Below, in pieces: positions 27,080 to 36,634 of a stretch of 64,000 nt of DNA. Below the pieces are notes generated by a model. The model had not been told where the DNA came from and did not search any database. It saw nothing but the letters and a program-made list of their open reading frames with translations. Each line of letters opens with the position of its first letter. Within the stretch, counting starts at the first letter, position 1. Origin of the DNA: UBA1756 sp045222555 (GTDB lineage Bacteria > Bacteroidota > Bacteroidia > Bacteroidales > WCHB1-69). The stretch covers positions 37,344 to 101,343 of the forward strand of contig JBGUYY010000019.1 in assembly GCA_045222555.1 (NCBI GenBank), read 5' to 3'. Made by a program: the position numbers and the translations under genes.

Positions 27080-29116
27080 TTATTTCTTGATGATCTTTAC
27101 CGTTGCGGTGGTATGGTCGTCAGCGGTGATGCGCAGCATGTAGATGCCTTCGGAGAGGCTGCTGAGGTTGATATCGGTGCTTTGGCCGGCAATCGGTGTG
27201 GAAAGCACCTGTTGGCCGCACACGTCATAGAGGGTGATCTCGCCGGAGGTGGCGGTACACTCTACGGTACAGCGGTCGGTGGCGGGGTTCGGTACCACGC
27301 GGGCGTTGAGGCTGTAGCCGTTGATGCCGGTATAGGTGGTGGTGAACTGCTGCACGGCACTCCAGTCGCTGAGCATGTCGTTGCCGCAGTTGCCGCGCAC
27401 ATACGCGTCGTAGCTGGTCTGCGGGTTGAGTCCTGTCAGGGTGTAGTTGTGTGTGGTAACAGTGATGGTGGTGCCGTTGCCGTGTGCGAAGCCTGTCGGA
27501 CCGTACTCAATTTCCCAGGAGGAGGCGTTGCCGGGCACCCAGCTGATGGTGGCCTGGTGGTTGCCGATGTTGCTCACGATGATGCTGGCGGGCACGTCGC
27601 AGTCGGTGGTGGCGCCTACGCGGATGTCGTCAAGGTCGATGACACTGGCAAGGTCGAAAGTGGCGTTGGGGTCCATCATGCTGCTCATGTCCATGATATC
27701 ACCCATGTTGGTCATGTCCACGAGGCTCACGAAGGCGATCTGGTACTCAGCGGAGGGGTTGGGGAGGCTAATGCTCTCCAGGTTCCATGTGGAAGAGGTG
27801 GTGTTGTACTGGGCGAGCCAGCCCCAGTTGCCGGTGGGGGAGGTGCGGAAATAGACCTGCAGGGTAAGGGGCACCATCGATGAGGTCTGGCGGCGGTAGA
27901 AGGTGAGCCGTGCCGGCATGGTGAGGGCGGTGAGGTCGAGGATGGGGGAGATGAGGTACGACGATCCGGTGCCGAAGTCCATCATGCCGCCGAACATGCT
28001 GAGCATATCCATGATGCTGGGCTCTTCGGTGCCCATCAGGTCGCCGAAGAGGGAGTTGGAGTAGGTGATGCCGTAGGTGCCGGTGTGGGCGCTGTATGTA
28101 ACCTCCCAGTCGTCGCTGCCGGAGACGATGTCGGTCATCCAGCAGTCGGCTTCGCTGGTGGAAAAGGTTTCGGTGAAGGCGTTGTCATCATCGATAGTAT
28201 TGATGGGACATGCGCTCTTGAAGGTGACGGGGACGCACCAGTAGGAGCTGTCGTTGGCAGTGCAGACACCGCGCAGGCTTACCGTGTATTCGGTGGTGGG
28301 GGTGAGGCCCGTAAGGGTGAAGGGACGGGTGGTGATGATCTGGCGTTCACCGTTGCAGTCCAGCTCCCACTCCTGTTGGTCAGCGCCCGGTATCCAGTCG
28401 AGGATGGCGCTGTTGGGTGAGATTCCGTAAACGTAGAGGTTGCTCGGGTCTTCGCAGTTCAGCTTGATGCGTACCGCGATGTTGTCGATGCACACGGTGG
28501 AGGTGGCTGATGTGCTGGCATCGGTCCAGCGGAAGGCGAGGCGCGCGTGCATGTTGGCGCACTGCGGGAAGTTGCCCAGCGTGAAGGTGTGGTTCACGCA
28601 GCGGTCGGTGACGTAGTTGTTGCTCGGCACGGCGGTGATGTCTGTGAAGGTGCTGGCGTCAGTGGGGTCGGTCATGAAGCCGAGGGTGAGCGCGCCGGCC
28701 GTGTCGGTCGACATGGCGGTGCTGAAGACAATCTGCAGCTCGTCGAGACCGTTGGCAAACTCGGGCAGGATGACATAGTTGTTGGTGCCCGCATCGCTCA
28801 GCGTGATGAAGCCGAACAGCGAGGTGCCGCCCGAGGTGATCTCAATGGCATTGTTGCTGGCGATGGGTGTGTAGGTGCCGTTGAACACCTTTGGCTCGTA
28901 GTTCTCGCTGGTGCCGCTGTAAATGTAATCCCAGCAGGTGGGAATGGTACCTGCCGTGGCTACATCGGAAACGGCAGTGTAACCTGTGAAATCTTCATTG
29001 TAGGGAGAAGCAACGGTTACCGAAATCGGATTGCACTGCGCCATCACATTCTCCGACAAAAAGCTGAATAGTACGGTCAGCATAGCGACCAAGACAAGGG
29101 TAAAGCACTTTTTCAT
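27080..29116 (-). CDS. Large secreted T9SS protein with fibronectin type III domains
   Basis: 678 residues. Signal peptide (TLVLVAMLTVLFSFLSENVMA/Q). Two Fn3-like modules are visible (about 235-310, PSNLYVYGISPNSAILDW... TEYTVSLRGVC; and about 505-590, ASIIVSNIGNHQATISW... TSYDAYVRGNC), plus beta-sandwich regions resembling MAM/jelly-roll domains (SYLISPILDLTALTMPARLTF). It ends in a type A T9SS sorting domain (ARVVPNPATDRCTVE... EGIYMLRIT... VKIIKK). Expected at the cell surface; adhesion or binding role is inference. Confidence 0.9.
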   Translation of the reverse strand: MKKCFTLVLVAMLTVLFSFLSENVMAQCNPISVTVASPYNEDFTGYTAVSDVATAGTIPTCWDYIYSGTSENYEPKVFNGTYTPIASNNAIEITSGGTSLFGFITLSDAGTNNYVILPEFANGLDELQIVFSTAMSTDTAGALTLGFMTDPTDASTFTDITAVPSNNYVTDRCVNHTFTLGNFPQCANMHARLAFRWTDASTSATSTVCIDNIAVRIKLNCEDPSNLYVYGISPNSAILDWIPGADQQEWELDCNGERQIITTRPFTLTGLTPTTEYTVSLRGVCTANDSSYWCVPVTFKSACPINTIDDDNAFTETFSTSEADCWMTDIVSGSDDWEVTYSAHTGTYGITYSNSLFGDLMGTEEPSIMDMLSMFGGMMDFGTGSSYLISPILDLTALTMPARLTFYRRQTSSMVPLTLQVYFRTSPTGNWGWLAQYNTTSSTWNLESISLPNPSAEYQIAFVSLVDMTNMGDIMDMSSMMDPNATFDLASVIDLDDIRVGATTDCDVPASIIVSNIGNHQATISWVPGNASSWEIEYGPTGFAHGNGTTITVTTHNYTLTGLNPQTSYDAYVRGNCGNDMLSDWSAVQQFTTTYTGINGYSLNARVVPNPATDRCTVECTATSGEITLYDVCGQQVLSTPIAGQSTDINLSSLSEGIYMLRITADDHTTATVKIIKK

Positions 29117-29158
29117 TTGAGATTTTTTTTATAATAATGAATACTTAAAAATTTTTGG

Positions 29159-29191
29159 CAAATATACAATAATATGGTATGCGTTTTACAA
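29159..29191 (-). promoter_or_regulatory. Putative promoter of the T9SS/Fn3 gene
   Basis: On the minus strand TTG (29191-29189), a 22-base spacer, TATATTTG (29166-29159), about 43 bases before the ATG at 29116. The spacer is slightly long. Confidence 0.5.
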
Positions 29192-29246
29192 TTGGTCGTA
29201 TTTTTTTGAAAAAAAGTCGGGGAATATGATAAATCGCCTGCGAATA

Positions 29247-31091
29247 CTACTCTTTCTTTCTCACAAATCCGGTGCTTCTGACATCATCCATGAAGATGGA
29301 TCCATCGGGCTTTCGTCGGATTGCCAAGCTGGAAATCTCTATCAGCAGCGACACCCGCTCGTCTTCGTGGCGGATGGTAGTAGTGGGGAGTTCCGCCCCG
29401 TACTCATCAATTTGGGATAACAATTGGGCAATCTGTAGGGAGTCGCACACGTTGATGCGGATGCTTCCGTCGTTGATTTTGAAAGTAATACAGGTGTCAT
29501 TCCAGAAATCAGTGGTGATGTCAACCGTAAGGTTATCGCCGTGAAAACTTTCGAAGGTCTGGCTACATTTCTCATCTCGATATTGGCTGAATTCAAAGAT
29601 AAAGTCGTAGCCTTCCGTGGGGAGCAACTGATGTGATTGTGTGTCACTTTTATGAAAAATGAAATAACGATCGGTTTCTACTTCTGCATCACATCGATAC
29701 CAAATATACCTTCCATTCATTTGCTCCATCAGTATATCCTTCACGCTTTTTTGTTCTTTTTCTGCTAATTCTTTGCACTCATCTTCCGATATGTTAAAGT
29801 ACTTCTGCATAAATTCATCTGTATGGCGATAGTTGTAGTCTGTGAAATAATCAATGCAGGGGGTCATGGCATAGCACTGCTCTTCGTTGAGGGGCTTTTC
29901 GGCCGCCACAATGTGTCCGTCTTTCAGCAGACCATACTCCGTGGCCAACTTTTCAAACCGCGCCGTCTGCATTCTGTCGGGTAGATTGTTCATGCTCCAG
30001 GGCCCCAACATCGTGAGCAGCGTCATCACCAGCAGCGAGAGCAGGAGAGGAGTGACATTTTTTAATTTTTTGATAGAGAAGATGATGGAAATGACCGCGA
30101 ACCACGCACTGATTACGAAAACGATGTAACGGTTGGTGGTGAGACCGTAGTCGCTGATGCGGCGGAAAAGGCCTATGAACAGCAATGCCAGCAGGGGCAG
30201 TAGCGAGATGAAGAAGCCTCGGTGGAAAAAGCGCACCCACTGTTTCTCTTCGGAGAGGAAATAGGGCATGAGCAGGTACCAGATGAACGAGCCGATGATA
30301 GCGTACGAGAACACCAAACCGACGATGCCGCCTTCTGGTAACTCCCACTGTACGAGGATGGTGATGCCGTAGATGTACAGGATGATGCCCTCTATGCAGA
30401 TGAGCGGCAGCAGGATGTATTGCATCAGGAAACGTACCAGCTTGTGCGGGTTGGGTTGTGCGCTGTAGGCCTCTTCCTCGGTAGGAATCAAAGCTAACGT
30501 GCAGCATACCATCAGAAAAATGAAGATGAACGCCAAGGAAATCTCAAGCAGATAGTACATTTGGGGGTTAAATAGGATTTCGATGGTGGCTGTGATGCCA
30601 GCGATGCTCGTGGCAATGATGTCGCAAAGGATACCAGCGATGAGGAACGCCACCAACAGTTTGGCATGGTAGTTCCACACTTTGTACGCATTGCGGCTAT
30701 AGCTGAAGGCTAACAATACACACAACACCGCTGCAAAGGCCATGGCAAACAGCAATTCCATGGTAAGAAATTCAAATAGGCAGCCGCATGTACATACTGC
30801 AGCAATGGCTACGATGATGCCTGTGCCAGTGAGACGCTGCCACAACTTGACCTTTCGGATGGTACAGAATAGTTCAAAGGCCATCGACAGCACCATCGCC
30901 AGTCCTAGCCCCCATCCACAGGAGATGTAGGTTTTTTCAGACGGCCACGTCTCGCCACAATGGTCTGTAATGATGACGTCGATCACCAACAATGTCAGTG
31001 CGGCAGAAAAAAAGCAAGTGGCCGGATAACGCTTGAACACTCGGCTGAAATTGACGAGCAGGCTTTTGAACCAGTTTTTGAAATTGCTCAT
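29247..31091 (-). CDS. DUF4153 multi-pass membrane protein
   Basis: About 614 residues. Opens NFKNWFKSLLVNFSRVFKRYP (basic cytoplasmic lead) and has about 10-11 hydrophobic segments to about residue 370, including the DUF4153 hallmark RISDYGLTTNRYIVFVISAW. The last about 240 residues are soluble and probably extracytoplasmic. Function of the family is unknown. The in-frame start at 31127 lies upstream of the TACTTTTG box, so the ATG at 31091 was chosen. Confidence 0.8.
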   Translation of the reverse strand: MSNFKNWFKSLLVNFSRVFKRYPATCFFSAALTLLVIDVIITDHCGETWPSEKTYISCGWGLGLAMVLSMAFELFCTIRKVKLWQRLTGTGIIVAIAAVCTCGCLFEFLTMELLFAMAFAAVLCVLLAFSYSRNAYKVWNYHAKLLVAFLIAGILCDIIATSIAGITATIEILFNPQMYYLLEISLAFIFIFLMVCCTLALIPTEEEAYSAQPNPHKLVRFLMQYILLPLICIEGIILYIYGITILVQWELPEGGIVGLVFSYAIIGSFIWYLLMPYFLSEEKQWVRFFHRGFFISLLPLLALLFIGLFRRISDYGLTTNRYIVFVISAWFAVISIIFSIKKLKNVTPLLLSLLVMTLLTMLGPWSMNNLPDRMQTARFEKLATEYGLLKDGHIVAAEKPLNEEQCYAMTPCIDYFTDYNYRHTDEFMQKYFNISEDECKELAEKEQKSVKDILMEQMNGRYIWYRCDAEVETDRYFIFHKSDTQSHQLLPTEGYDFIFEFSQYRDEKCSQTFESFHGDNLTVDITTDFWNDTCITFKINDGSIRINVCDSLQIAQLLSQIDEYGAELPTTTIRHEDERVSLLIEISSLAIRRKPDGSIFMDDVRSTGFVRKKE

Positions 31092-31116
31092 GGGAAAAGG
31101 GTATTGTTCGATGCCG

Positions 31117-31124
31117 CAAAAGTA
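31117..31124 (-). promoter_or_regulatory. Putative -7 box TACTTTTG for the DUF4153 gene
   Basis: TAnnTTTG match followed by CGGC, 25 bases before the ATG at 31091; no clear -33 element. Confidence 0.5.
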
Positions 31125-31218
31125 CACTTTTTTAATGGAAATTTATCCCTTCACACCAGAAATGTGAACCCTCACAACAAAAAAAGATGAAAAAACTTCT
31201 TCTTTGCATACAAAATCT

Positions 31219-31249
31219 TTTGTTGAAAGCTAAAAAATGAGTACTTTTG
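31219..31249 (+). promoter_or_regulatory. Bacteroidota-type promoter of the M24/M3 peptidase operon
   Basis: TTTG (31219-31222), a 19-base spacer, TACTTTTG (31242-31249), followed by CAG; 50 bases upstream of the M24 peptidase start. Both elements at ideal spacing. Confidence 0.75.
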
Positions 31250-31299
31250 CAGTCCGCAAATTGTGCAGTTGAAAATTATTAATTGTAAAAAATATCAAT

Positions 31300-32697
31300 A
31301 TGAATCCTTTGTTTGAAAAATCTGTGTATGTGGCGCGCCGTAAGGAACTCGCCCGCAAAATGGGCTCCGGCCTGCTGCTTTTCTTGGGCAACAACGATGC
31401 CCCCATGAACTATCCCGCCAACACCTATAACTTCCGGCAGGACAGCAGCTTCATCTACTATTTCGGCCTCACCGCTCCGTCGCTGGCCGCCGTCATCGAC
31501 ATCGATGAAAACCGCACCATCCTCTTCGGCGACGATTTCACCATCGACGACATCATCTGGGTGGGCGACCAGCCTTCCATCAGCACGCTGGCCGCGCAGG
31601 TGGGCATCACCGAGTCGATGCCGATGTCGAAACTGAAAGGCTACCTCCGCCAAAACGCTTCGCGCACCATCCACTTCACCAAAGCTTACCGTCACGACCT
31701 GCAGATCACCCTCGCCAACCTGCTGCAGAAGAGCGTGAACGTGATCAACAACTATGCCTCCATCGAGCTGCACAAGGCCATCATCGCCATGCGCTCCATC
31801 AAGGAGGCTCGTGAGATTGCGGAGATGGAGAAGGCTGCCGACATGGCATGGAAGCTGCACACCACCGTGATGCGCAACTGCAAGCCCGGCGCCACCGAAC
31901 ACCAGCTGGTGGGCATCGCCGACGGCATCGCCAACGGTGAAGGTAACGGTTTCTCGTTCCCCATCATCCTCACCCAGCACGGCGAAATCTTCCACAACAC
32001 TGACCACAACGTGGAATTGCAGAAGGGCAAGCTCCTGTTGGTGGACTCCGGCGTGGAAGGACTGATGAACTACTGCTCCGACATGACGCGTACGTTCCCG
32101 GTGAGCGGCAAATTTACTCAGAAACAGAAAGATATCTATGAGATTGTGCTGAAAGCCAATATGGAAGGCATCAAGAAGGTGAAGCCCGGCACGCCCTATC
32201 GCGATGTGCATTTCGCCGCCGCCGAAATCGTGATGCGCGGTCTCAAGGACCTCGGTCTGATGAAAGGCGATGTACAGGAGGGCGTGCGCCTCGGCGCCCA
32301 CGCGCTCTTCTTCCCCCACGGCCTCGGCCACCAGCTCGGCCTCGATGTACACGACATGGAAGGCCTCGGCGAGGACTATGTGGGCTACAACGAAGAGTTC
32401 AAACGCAGCGACATCTTCGGCACCCGCAACCTCCGTATGGCCCGCACCCTCGAGCCCGGCATGGTGATGACCGTGGAGCCTGGTATCTACTTCATTCCCA
32501 AGCTTATCGAGCTGTGGCGCAAACAGAAACATCTCGCTGACTTCATCAACTACGACAAGCTGGAAAGCTATCTCGACTTCGGCGGCATCCGTATCGAAGA
32601 CGATGTGGTGGTGACCGCCAAGAGCCACCGCGTACTCGGTCAGGCCGTGCCCAAAACGGTGGCCGAACTGGAAGCTATCGTCGGCAAGAAACACTGA
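31300..32697 (+). CDS. M24-family Xaa-Pro aminopeptidase
   Basis: 465 residues, cytoplasmic (no signal peptide). The N-terminal creatinase/prolidase-like domain (GSGLLLFLGNNDAPMNYP, FRQDSSFIYYFG) is followed by the pita-bread catalytic domain. Metal ligands are in LLVDSGVEGLMNYCSDMTRTFP (two Asp), HGLGHQLGLDVHD (His), VMTVEPGIYF (Glu) and GIRIEDDVVV (Glu). It removes N-terminal residues preceding proline. Followed after 11 bases by an M3 peptidase, giving a small peptide-degradation operon. Confidence 0.93.
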   Translation: MNPLFEKSVYVARRKELARKMGSGLLLFLGNNDAPMNYPANTYNFRQDSSFIYYFGLTAPSLAAVIDIDENRTILFGDDFTIDDIIWVGDQPSISTLAAQVGITESMPMSKLKGYLRQNASRTIHFTKAYRHDLQITLANLLQKSVNVINNYASIELHKAIIAMRSIKEAREIAEMEKAADMAWKLHTTVMRNCKPGATEHQLVGIADGIANGEGNGFSFPIILTQHGEIFHNTDHNVELQKGKLLLVDSGVEGLMNYCSDMTRTFPVSGKFTQKQKDIYEIVLKANMEGIKKVKPGTPYRDVHFAAAEIVMRGLKDLGLMKGDVQEGVRLGAHALFFPHGLGHQLGLDVHDMEGLGEDYVGYNEEFKRSDIFGTRNLRMARTLEPGMVMTVEPGIYFIPKLIELWRKQKHLADFINYDKLESYLDFGGIRIEDDVVVTAKSHRVLGQAVPKTVAELEAIVGKKH

Positions 32698-32708
32698 ATC
32701 ACCATCTT

Positions 32709-34808
32709 ATGAAAAAATCTTTTCTTTTATCGTTGTCATTGATTGTATTCTCTTTGATGATGAGCGCACAACCTATGGAAAAACCGAAAAATAATCCGCT
32801 GGTGGAGCCGTGGAACACCCCGTTTAACACCCCACCTTTTGAGGAAATCAAGGAGGAACACTACCTCCCCGCATTCCAATACGCCTTCGCGGTGGCCAAG
32901 GACGAACTGTACCGCATCAAAGCGGTGAAGATGAAGCCCACCTTCGCCAACACCATCGAGGTACTCGACCGTTCGGGCCGACTGCTGAACTCCATTTCTG
33001 GAATTTTCTTTAACTTGTTGGAAGCCAACACTTCCGATGGGATGCAGAAGATTGCGCAGGAGATCAGTCCCGCGCTGACGGCCTTTTACAACGACCTCTA
33101 CCTCGACCCGGCGCTGTTCAACCGTGTGAAGGCGGTGTACGAGAACCCCGGCACGCTCACGCCCGAACAGCAGATGCTGTTGGAGAAGACCTACAAGGCT
33201 TTCGTGCGGCAAGGCGCCAACCTGAGCGACAGCGACAAGGAGAAGTTCCGCGACTACAGCATGCGGCTGTCAACGCTGTCGCTGCAGTTCGGCCAGAACG
33301 TGCTGTCGGCGGTGAACGCCTATACTAAAGTGATTACCGACGAGAAGCTGGTGAGCGGCATTCCCGCCTCCGCACTGGCCATCGCCCGCGACAAGGCTGC
33401 CGCCAAGGGCGAAAAGGGCTGGCTGTTTGACCTCTCCATGCCCTCCTGTCTCGCGATCCTCACCTACGCCGACAACCGCGACCTCCGCCACGAGTTCTAT
33501 ATGCAGTACAACACCCGCGCCTACAAGGGCGAGTTCGACAACCAGGAAGTTGTGAAGGAGATCGTGCTGCTGCGCGACTCTTTGGCTAAGCTGCTGGGTT
33601 ACAGTACTTACGCCGACTATGTGTTGGAAGATCGCATGGCTGAAAATCCCAAGAAGGTGTATGAGCTGGAGGAAAAACTGCTCAAACATGCCTATCCGAA
33701 AGGAAAGGAAGAGATGAAAAAACTGCAGCAGTTCGCCAATTCCCAAGGGTTCCAAGGCAAGCTGCAACGCTGGGATTTCGCCTATTACTCAGAGAAATAC
33801 AAAACTTCGTTGTTCAACGTGAACGACGAGATGCTGAAGCCCTACTTCAAGTTGGAGAGCGTGATCGATGGTGTTTTCGGGCTAGCCACCGACCTGTTCG
33901 GCTTGAAGTTTGTGCCGAATGACCAGATTCAGGTTTATCATCCGGATGTGAAGGTGTATGAGGTGTATCGCGACGGCAAGTTTATGGCGGTGCTGTACTT
34001 GGACTTCCACCCGCGCGAGAGCAAGCGCGGTGGGGCCTGGATGACCGCCTTCCGCGAACAGTCGGTAGATGCCGACGGCAACGACATCCGTCCGCTGGTA
34101 TCGTTGGTTATGAACTTTACCCCCTCCACCGCCGATGCGCCTTCGCTGCTCACTTTCAACGAGGTGCGCACCTTCATGCACGAGTTCGGACACTCGCTGC
34201 ACGGCATGTTGTCGGAGGTGCACTACACGGCGCTTTCCGGCACGAGCGTGCCCCGCGACTTTGTGGAGCTGCCCTCGCAACTGTTGGAGAACTGGTCCAC
34301 CGAGAAGGAGTTCCTCTCGAAATTCGCCTACCACTATCAAACGCACGAGCTGATTCCCGACACGCTGGTGCAGAAGATTCACGATTTCGAGAATTTCCAG
34401 TCGGGCTATGCCTGCTGCAGGCAGCTCACCTTCGGACTTCTTGACATGATGTGGCACACCTGTGATCCCACTAAGGTGGGCGACGTGCTGGCGGCCGAAC
34501 GCAAGGCCATCAAGCGCACGGAGCTGCTGCCCGTGGTGGAAGGCACCTGCATCAGCACCTGCTTCTCGCACATCTTCTCGGGTGGTTATGCGGCAGGGTA
34601 CTATGGCTACAAATGGGCGGAGGTGTTGGATGCCGATGCTTTCTCGCTCTTCAAGGAGAAAGGAGTGTACAACAAGGAAGTTGCTGAGTCGTACCGCCGC
34701 AACATCCTGTCGAAGGGCGGTTCTGAGAAGGCGATGGATCTCTACGTGCGGTTCCGTGGCCGCGAGCCCAAGATTGACGCCCTGCTGGAACGCAGTGGGC
34801 TGAAGTGA
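32709..34808 (+). CDS. dcp: M3-family peptidyl-dipeptidase
   Basis: 699 residues, close to the length of Dcp/oligopeptidase A. The zinc motif FMHEFGHSLHGML (His about 491, Glu 492, His 495) is followed by VPRDFVELPSQLLENW with the third ligand Glu. Also typical are DNPL-like NPLVEPW at the N-terminus and SHIFSGGYAAGYYGYKWAEVL near the C-terminus. The first 20 residues (SFLLSLSLIVFSLMMSA) look like a signal peptide, so a periplasmic location is likely. Probably co-transcribed with the M24 peptidase. Confidence 0.93.
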   Translation: MKKSFLLSLSLIVFSLMMSAQPMEKPKNNPLVEPWNTPFNTPPFEEIKEEHYLPAFQYAFAVAKDELYRIKAVKMKPTFANTIEVLDRSGRLLNSISGIFFNLLEANTSDGMQKIAQEISPALTAFYNDLYLDPALFNRVKAVYENPGTLTPEQQMLLEKTYKAFVRQGANLSDSDKEKFRDYSMRLSTLSLQFGQNVLSAVNAYTKVITDEKLVSGIPASALAIARDKAAAKGEKGWLFDLSMPSCLAILTYADNRDLRHEFYMQYNTRAYKGEFDNQEVVKEIVLLRDSLAKLLGYSTYADYVLEDRMAENPKKVYELEEKLLKHAYPKGKEEMKKLQQFANSQGFQGKLQRWDFAYYSEKYKTSLFNVNDEMLKPYFKLESVIDGVFGLATDLFGLKFVPNDQIQVYHPDVKVYEVYRDGKFMAVLYLDFHPRESKRGGAWMTAFREQSVDADGNDIRPLVSLVMNFTPSTADAPSLLTFNEVRTFMHEFGHSLHGMLSEVHYTALSGTSVPRDFVELPSQLLENWSTEKEFLSKFAYHYQTHELIPDTLVQKIHDFENFQSGYACCRQLTFGLLDMMWHTCDPTKVGDVLAAERKAIKRTELLPVVEGTCISTCFSHIFSGGYAAGYYGYKWAEVLDADAFSLFKEKGVYNKEVAESYRRNILSKGGSEKAMDLYVRFRGREPKIDALLERSGLK

Positions 34809-34865
34809 TTCTTTCTCTTTTTTGAGAAAATTTTCATCGGTCGTTATTTGTATTGCAAAATAATG

Positions 34866-34873
34866 TATTTTTG
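34866..34873 (+). promoter_or_regulatory. Putative -7 box TATTTTTG for the toxin-antitoxin pair
   Basis: TAnnTTTG match followed by CAG, 18 bases before the antitoxin ATG at 34892. A TTTG lies 15 bases upstream, shorter than usual. Confidence 0.5.
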
Positions 34874-34891
34874 CAGTCAAAATAATTGACA

Positions 34892-35179
34892 ATGTCTGCA
34901 TATACCATTCGCATCGATAGCGAAACAAAAAACCAATTCGACTTGCTCTGTGAACGCCTTGGCTTAAGCGTATCAACTGCTGTCAACTTGTTCATTCGCA
35001 AATCTATACGCGAACAAGCCATCCCCTTCAGGATTGACTTGAATTCTTCTTATCAAATTGTAGAAGAAGCACAACAAGCCATGGAGGAGATGAGAGCCTC
35101 CAGCAAGAAACATGGTCTCTCCGACATGACTTTGGAAGAGATCAATAAAGAAATTACACTATCCCGAAAGAAGAAATAA
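34892..35179 (+). CDS. RelB/DinJ-family antitoxin
   Basis: 95 residues. The N-terminal ribbon-helix-helix segment (YTIRIDSETKNQFDLLCERL then SVSTAVNLFIRKSIRE) is typical of RelB/DinJ antitoxins that bind their own promoter as dimers. The C-terminal part (about 55-95) is charged and probably wraps the toxin. ATG at 34892 was preferred to a TTG two codons upstream. The toxin gene follows after 6 bases. AT-rich compared with neighbours, suggesting acquisition by transfer. Confidence 0.85.
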   Translation: MSAYTIRIDSETKNQFDLLCERLGLSVSTAVNLFIRKSIREQAIPFRIDLNSSYQIVEEAQQAMEEMRASSKKHGLSDMTLEEINKEITLSRKKK

Positions 35180-35185
35180 CACTCG

Positions 35186-35596
35186 ATGATGAAGTTTTAC
35201 GTTGTTTTTGACACTAATGTCATAGTATCTGCACTACTCACCTCACACCCTGACTCTCCTACCGCGACTTTGCTAAACATGGTGTTAGAAGGAACGATAA
35301 TCCCTTTATACAATGAGGAGATTCTTTCTGAATATTGCGATGTGCTAAGTAGACCCAAGTTCAAATTCACTCGTAATCAAATCCAGCGAGTCTTGGCTTT
35401 AATCCGTTTAGGCATCAGTTTGGAGCGAACCCCTTCGGACTTTGATTTTCAAGACTTAGATGATGCTGTTTTTTACGAGGTGGCTCTCTCTAAAGAAGAT
35501 TCGTACTTAGTTACTGGGAATTTGAAACACTTTCCACAAGTAGATAAAGTAGTTCTTCCCGCAGAAATGTTGGCGATTATACTTTACAAAGAATAG
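35186..35596 (+). CDS. PIN-domain toxin (COG1569 type)
   Basis: 136 residues. Begins YVVFDTNVIVSALLTS, with the first PIN-domain Asp; further acidic residues are in EILSEYCDVLSRPKF and DLDDAVFYEVALS, and DSYLVTGNLKHF completes the pattern. These families are Mg-dependent RNases, usually cleaving tRNA or mRNA. The antitoxin is immediately upstream. Pairing RelB-type RHH with PIN is common for this group. Start could be the second Met (35189). Confidence 0.88.
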   Translation: MMKFYVVFDTNVIVSALLTSHPDSPTATLLNMVLEGTIIPLYNEEILSEYCDVLSRPKFKFTRNQIQRVLALIRLGISLERTPSDFDFQDLDDAVFYEVALSKEDSYLVTGNLKHFPQVDKVVLPAEMLAIILYKE

Positions 35597-35606
35597 TAGC
35601 ACGCTA

Positions 35607-36632
35607 TCATTCCTTTTTCGCCAGCTGTCCGCAGGCGGCATCGATATCCTGACCGCGGCTGTGGCGGATGTTTACCACCATGTTTTTCGACTCGAGGAAG
35701 GCGACAAAACGCTGTACGTTCTCCTCAGGACTTTTCTCGTAGCCACTGTCGGTGGCATTGTATTCGATGAGGTTGACTTTGACAGGGAACGGCATGCAGA
35801 AACGGAACAGCTTGCGGGCATCCTCCACGCTGTCGTTCCAACCCTTTAGCATCAGGTACTCGATGGTGATGCGCTTGCCGGTCTTCTCGTGCAGGTAGCG
35901 GAGGGCATCCTGCAGCATGGCAAAGTTGTTGCTGCGGGTGACGGGCATCCGCAGCGAGCGCTTCAGCTCGTCGGCGCAATGCAACGAGAGGGCCACCTCG
36001 GGCTTGAAGCCGTCGTCGGCTAACCGCCGGATGCCCTCCGCGATGCCGACCGTGGAGAGGGTGATGCGGCTGGGCGACAGTCCCGGTCCCGCCGGCGCAG
36101 TGATGAGCCGCACCGACTCCATCACGTTCTCGTAGTTCAGCAACGGCTCGCCCATGCCCATATACACGATGTTGCTGATGGCGTGCCCATACAACTGCTC
36201 AGCCTCGCGGTTCATGAGCATGTACTGATCGAAGATTTCCGAAAAGTGCAGGTTGCGAGTGAAGCCCAGCGTGCCGGTAGCACAGAAAGCACACTTCAGC
36301 GCGCACCCCACCTGCGAGGAGATACAGGCCGTAACGCGCTGTCCTGAAGGAATTAGCACACCTTCTACCTGACGACCATCGTGCAGCGTGAAAAGGTACT
36401 TGGCGGTGCCATCGCTGCTCTGCACCCGCCGCTCGATAGCCGTACGCTGGAAGGTGAAATGCTGCTCCAACAGCTGGCGCAACGCCACCGAAAGGTTGGT
36501 CATCTCAGCAAAAGTCAATGCCCCGCGTTTCCAAAGCCACTCCTGGATTTGGGCGGCACGGAACTTTTTCTCGCCATGCTGGAGCAGAAAGTCGGTCAGT
36601 TGCTCGGCTGTGATGTGTCGGATATCTTCCAT
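35607..36632 (-). CDS. rlmN: Dual-specificity 23S rRNA/tRNA adenine C2-methyltransferase
   Basis: 341 residues from MEDIRHITAEQLTDFL. A radical-SAM enzyme that methylates C2 of A2503 in 23S rRNA (and A37 in some tRNAs). The cluster-binding motif CALKCAFCATG and flanking GQRVTACISSQVG are present, followed by NIVYMGMGEPLLNYENV and ALSLHCADE, with the C-terminal catalytic Cys region IDAACGQL. The in-frame start at 36704 would overlap the upstream gene by 70 bases, so the ATG 2 bases after that gene's stop was chosen. Confidence 0.95.
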   Translation of the reverse strand: MEDIRHITAEQLTDFLLQHGEKKFRAAQIQEWLWKRGALTFAEMTNLSVALRQLLEQHFTFQRTAIERRVQSSDGTAKYLFTLHDGRQVEGVLIPSGQRVTACISSQVGCALKCAFCATGTLGFTRNLHFSEIFDQYMLMNREAEQLYGHAISNIVYMGMGEPLLNYENVMESVRLITAPAGPGLSPSRITLSTVGIAEGIRRLADDGFKPEVALSLHCADELKRSLRMPVTRSNNFAMLQDALRYLHEKTGKRITIEYLMLKGWNDSVEDARKLFRFCMPFPVKVNLIEYNATDSGYEKSPEENVQRFVAFLESKNMVVNIRHSRGQDIDAACGQLAKKE

Positions 36633-36634
36633 TT

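Noticed and set aside
29190..29220. T7-GA7 palindrome as a terminator for the DUF4153 gene
   Set aside because: Stem is only A-T pairs without GC core, so a stable hairpin is doubtful.
31279..32694. Long minus-strand ORF (471 codons) opposite the M24 peptidase
   Set aside because: It is a shadow frame of a gene with clear M24 motifs; the translation is His/Val-rich low-complexity, without family motifs.
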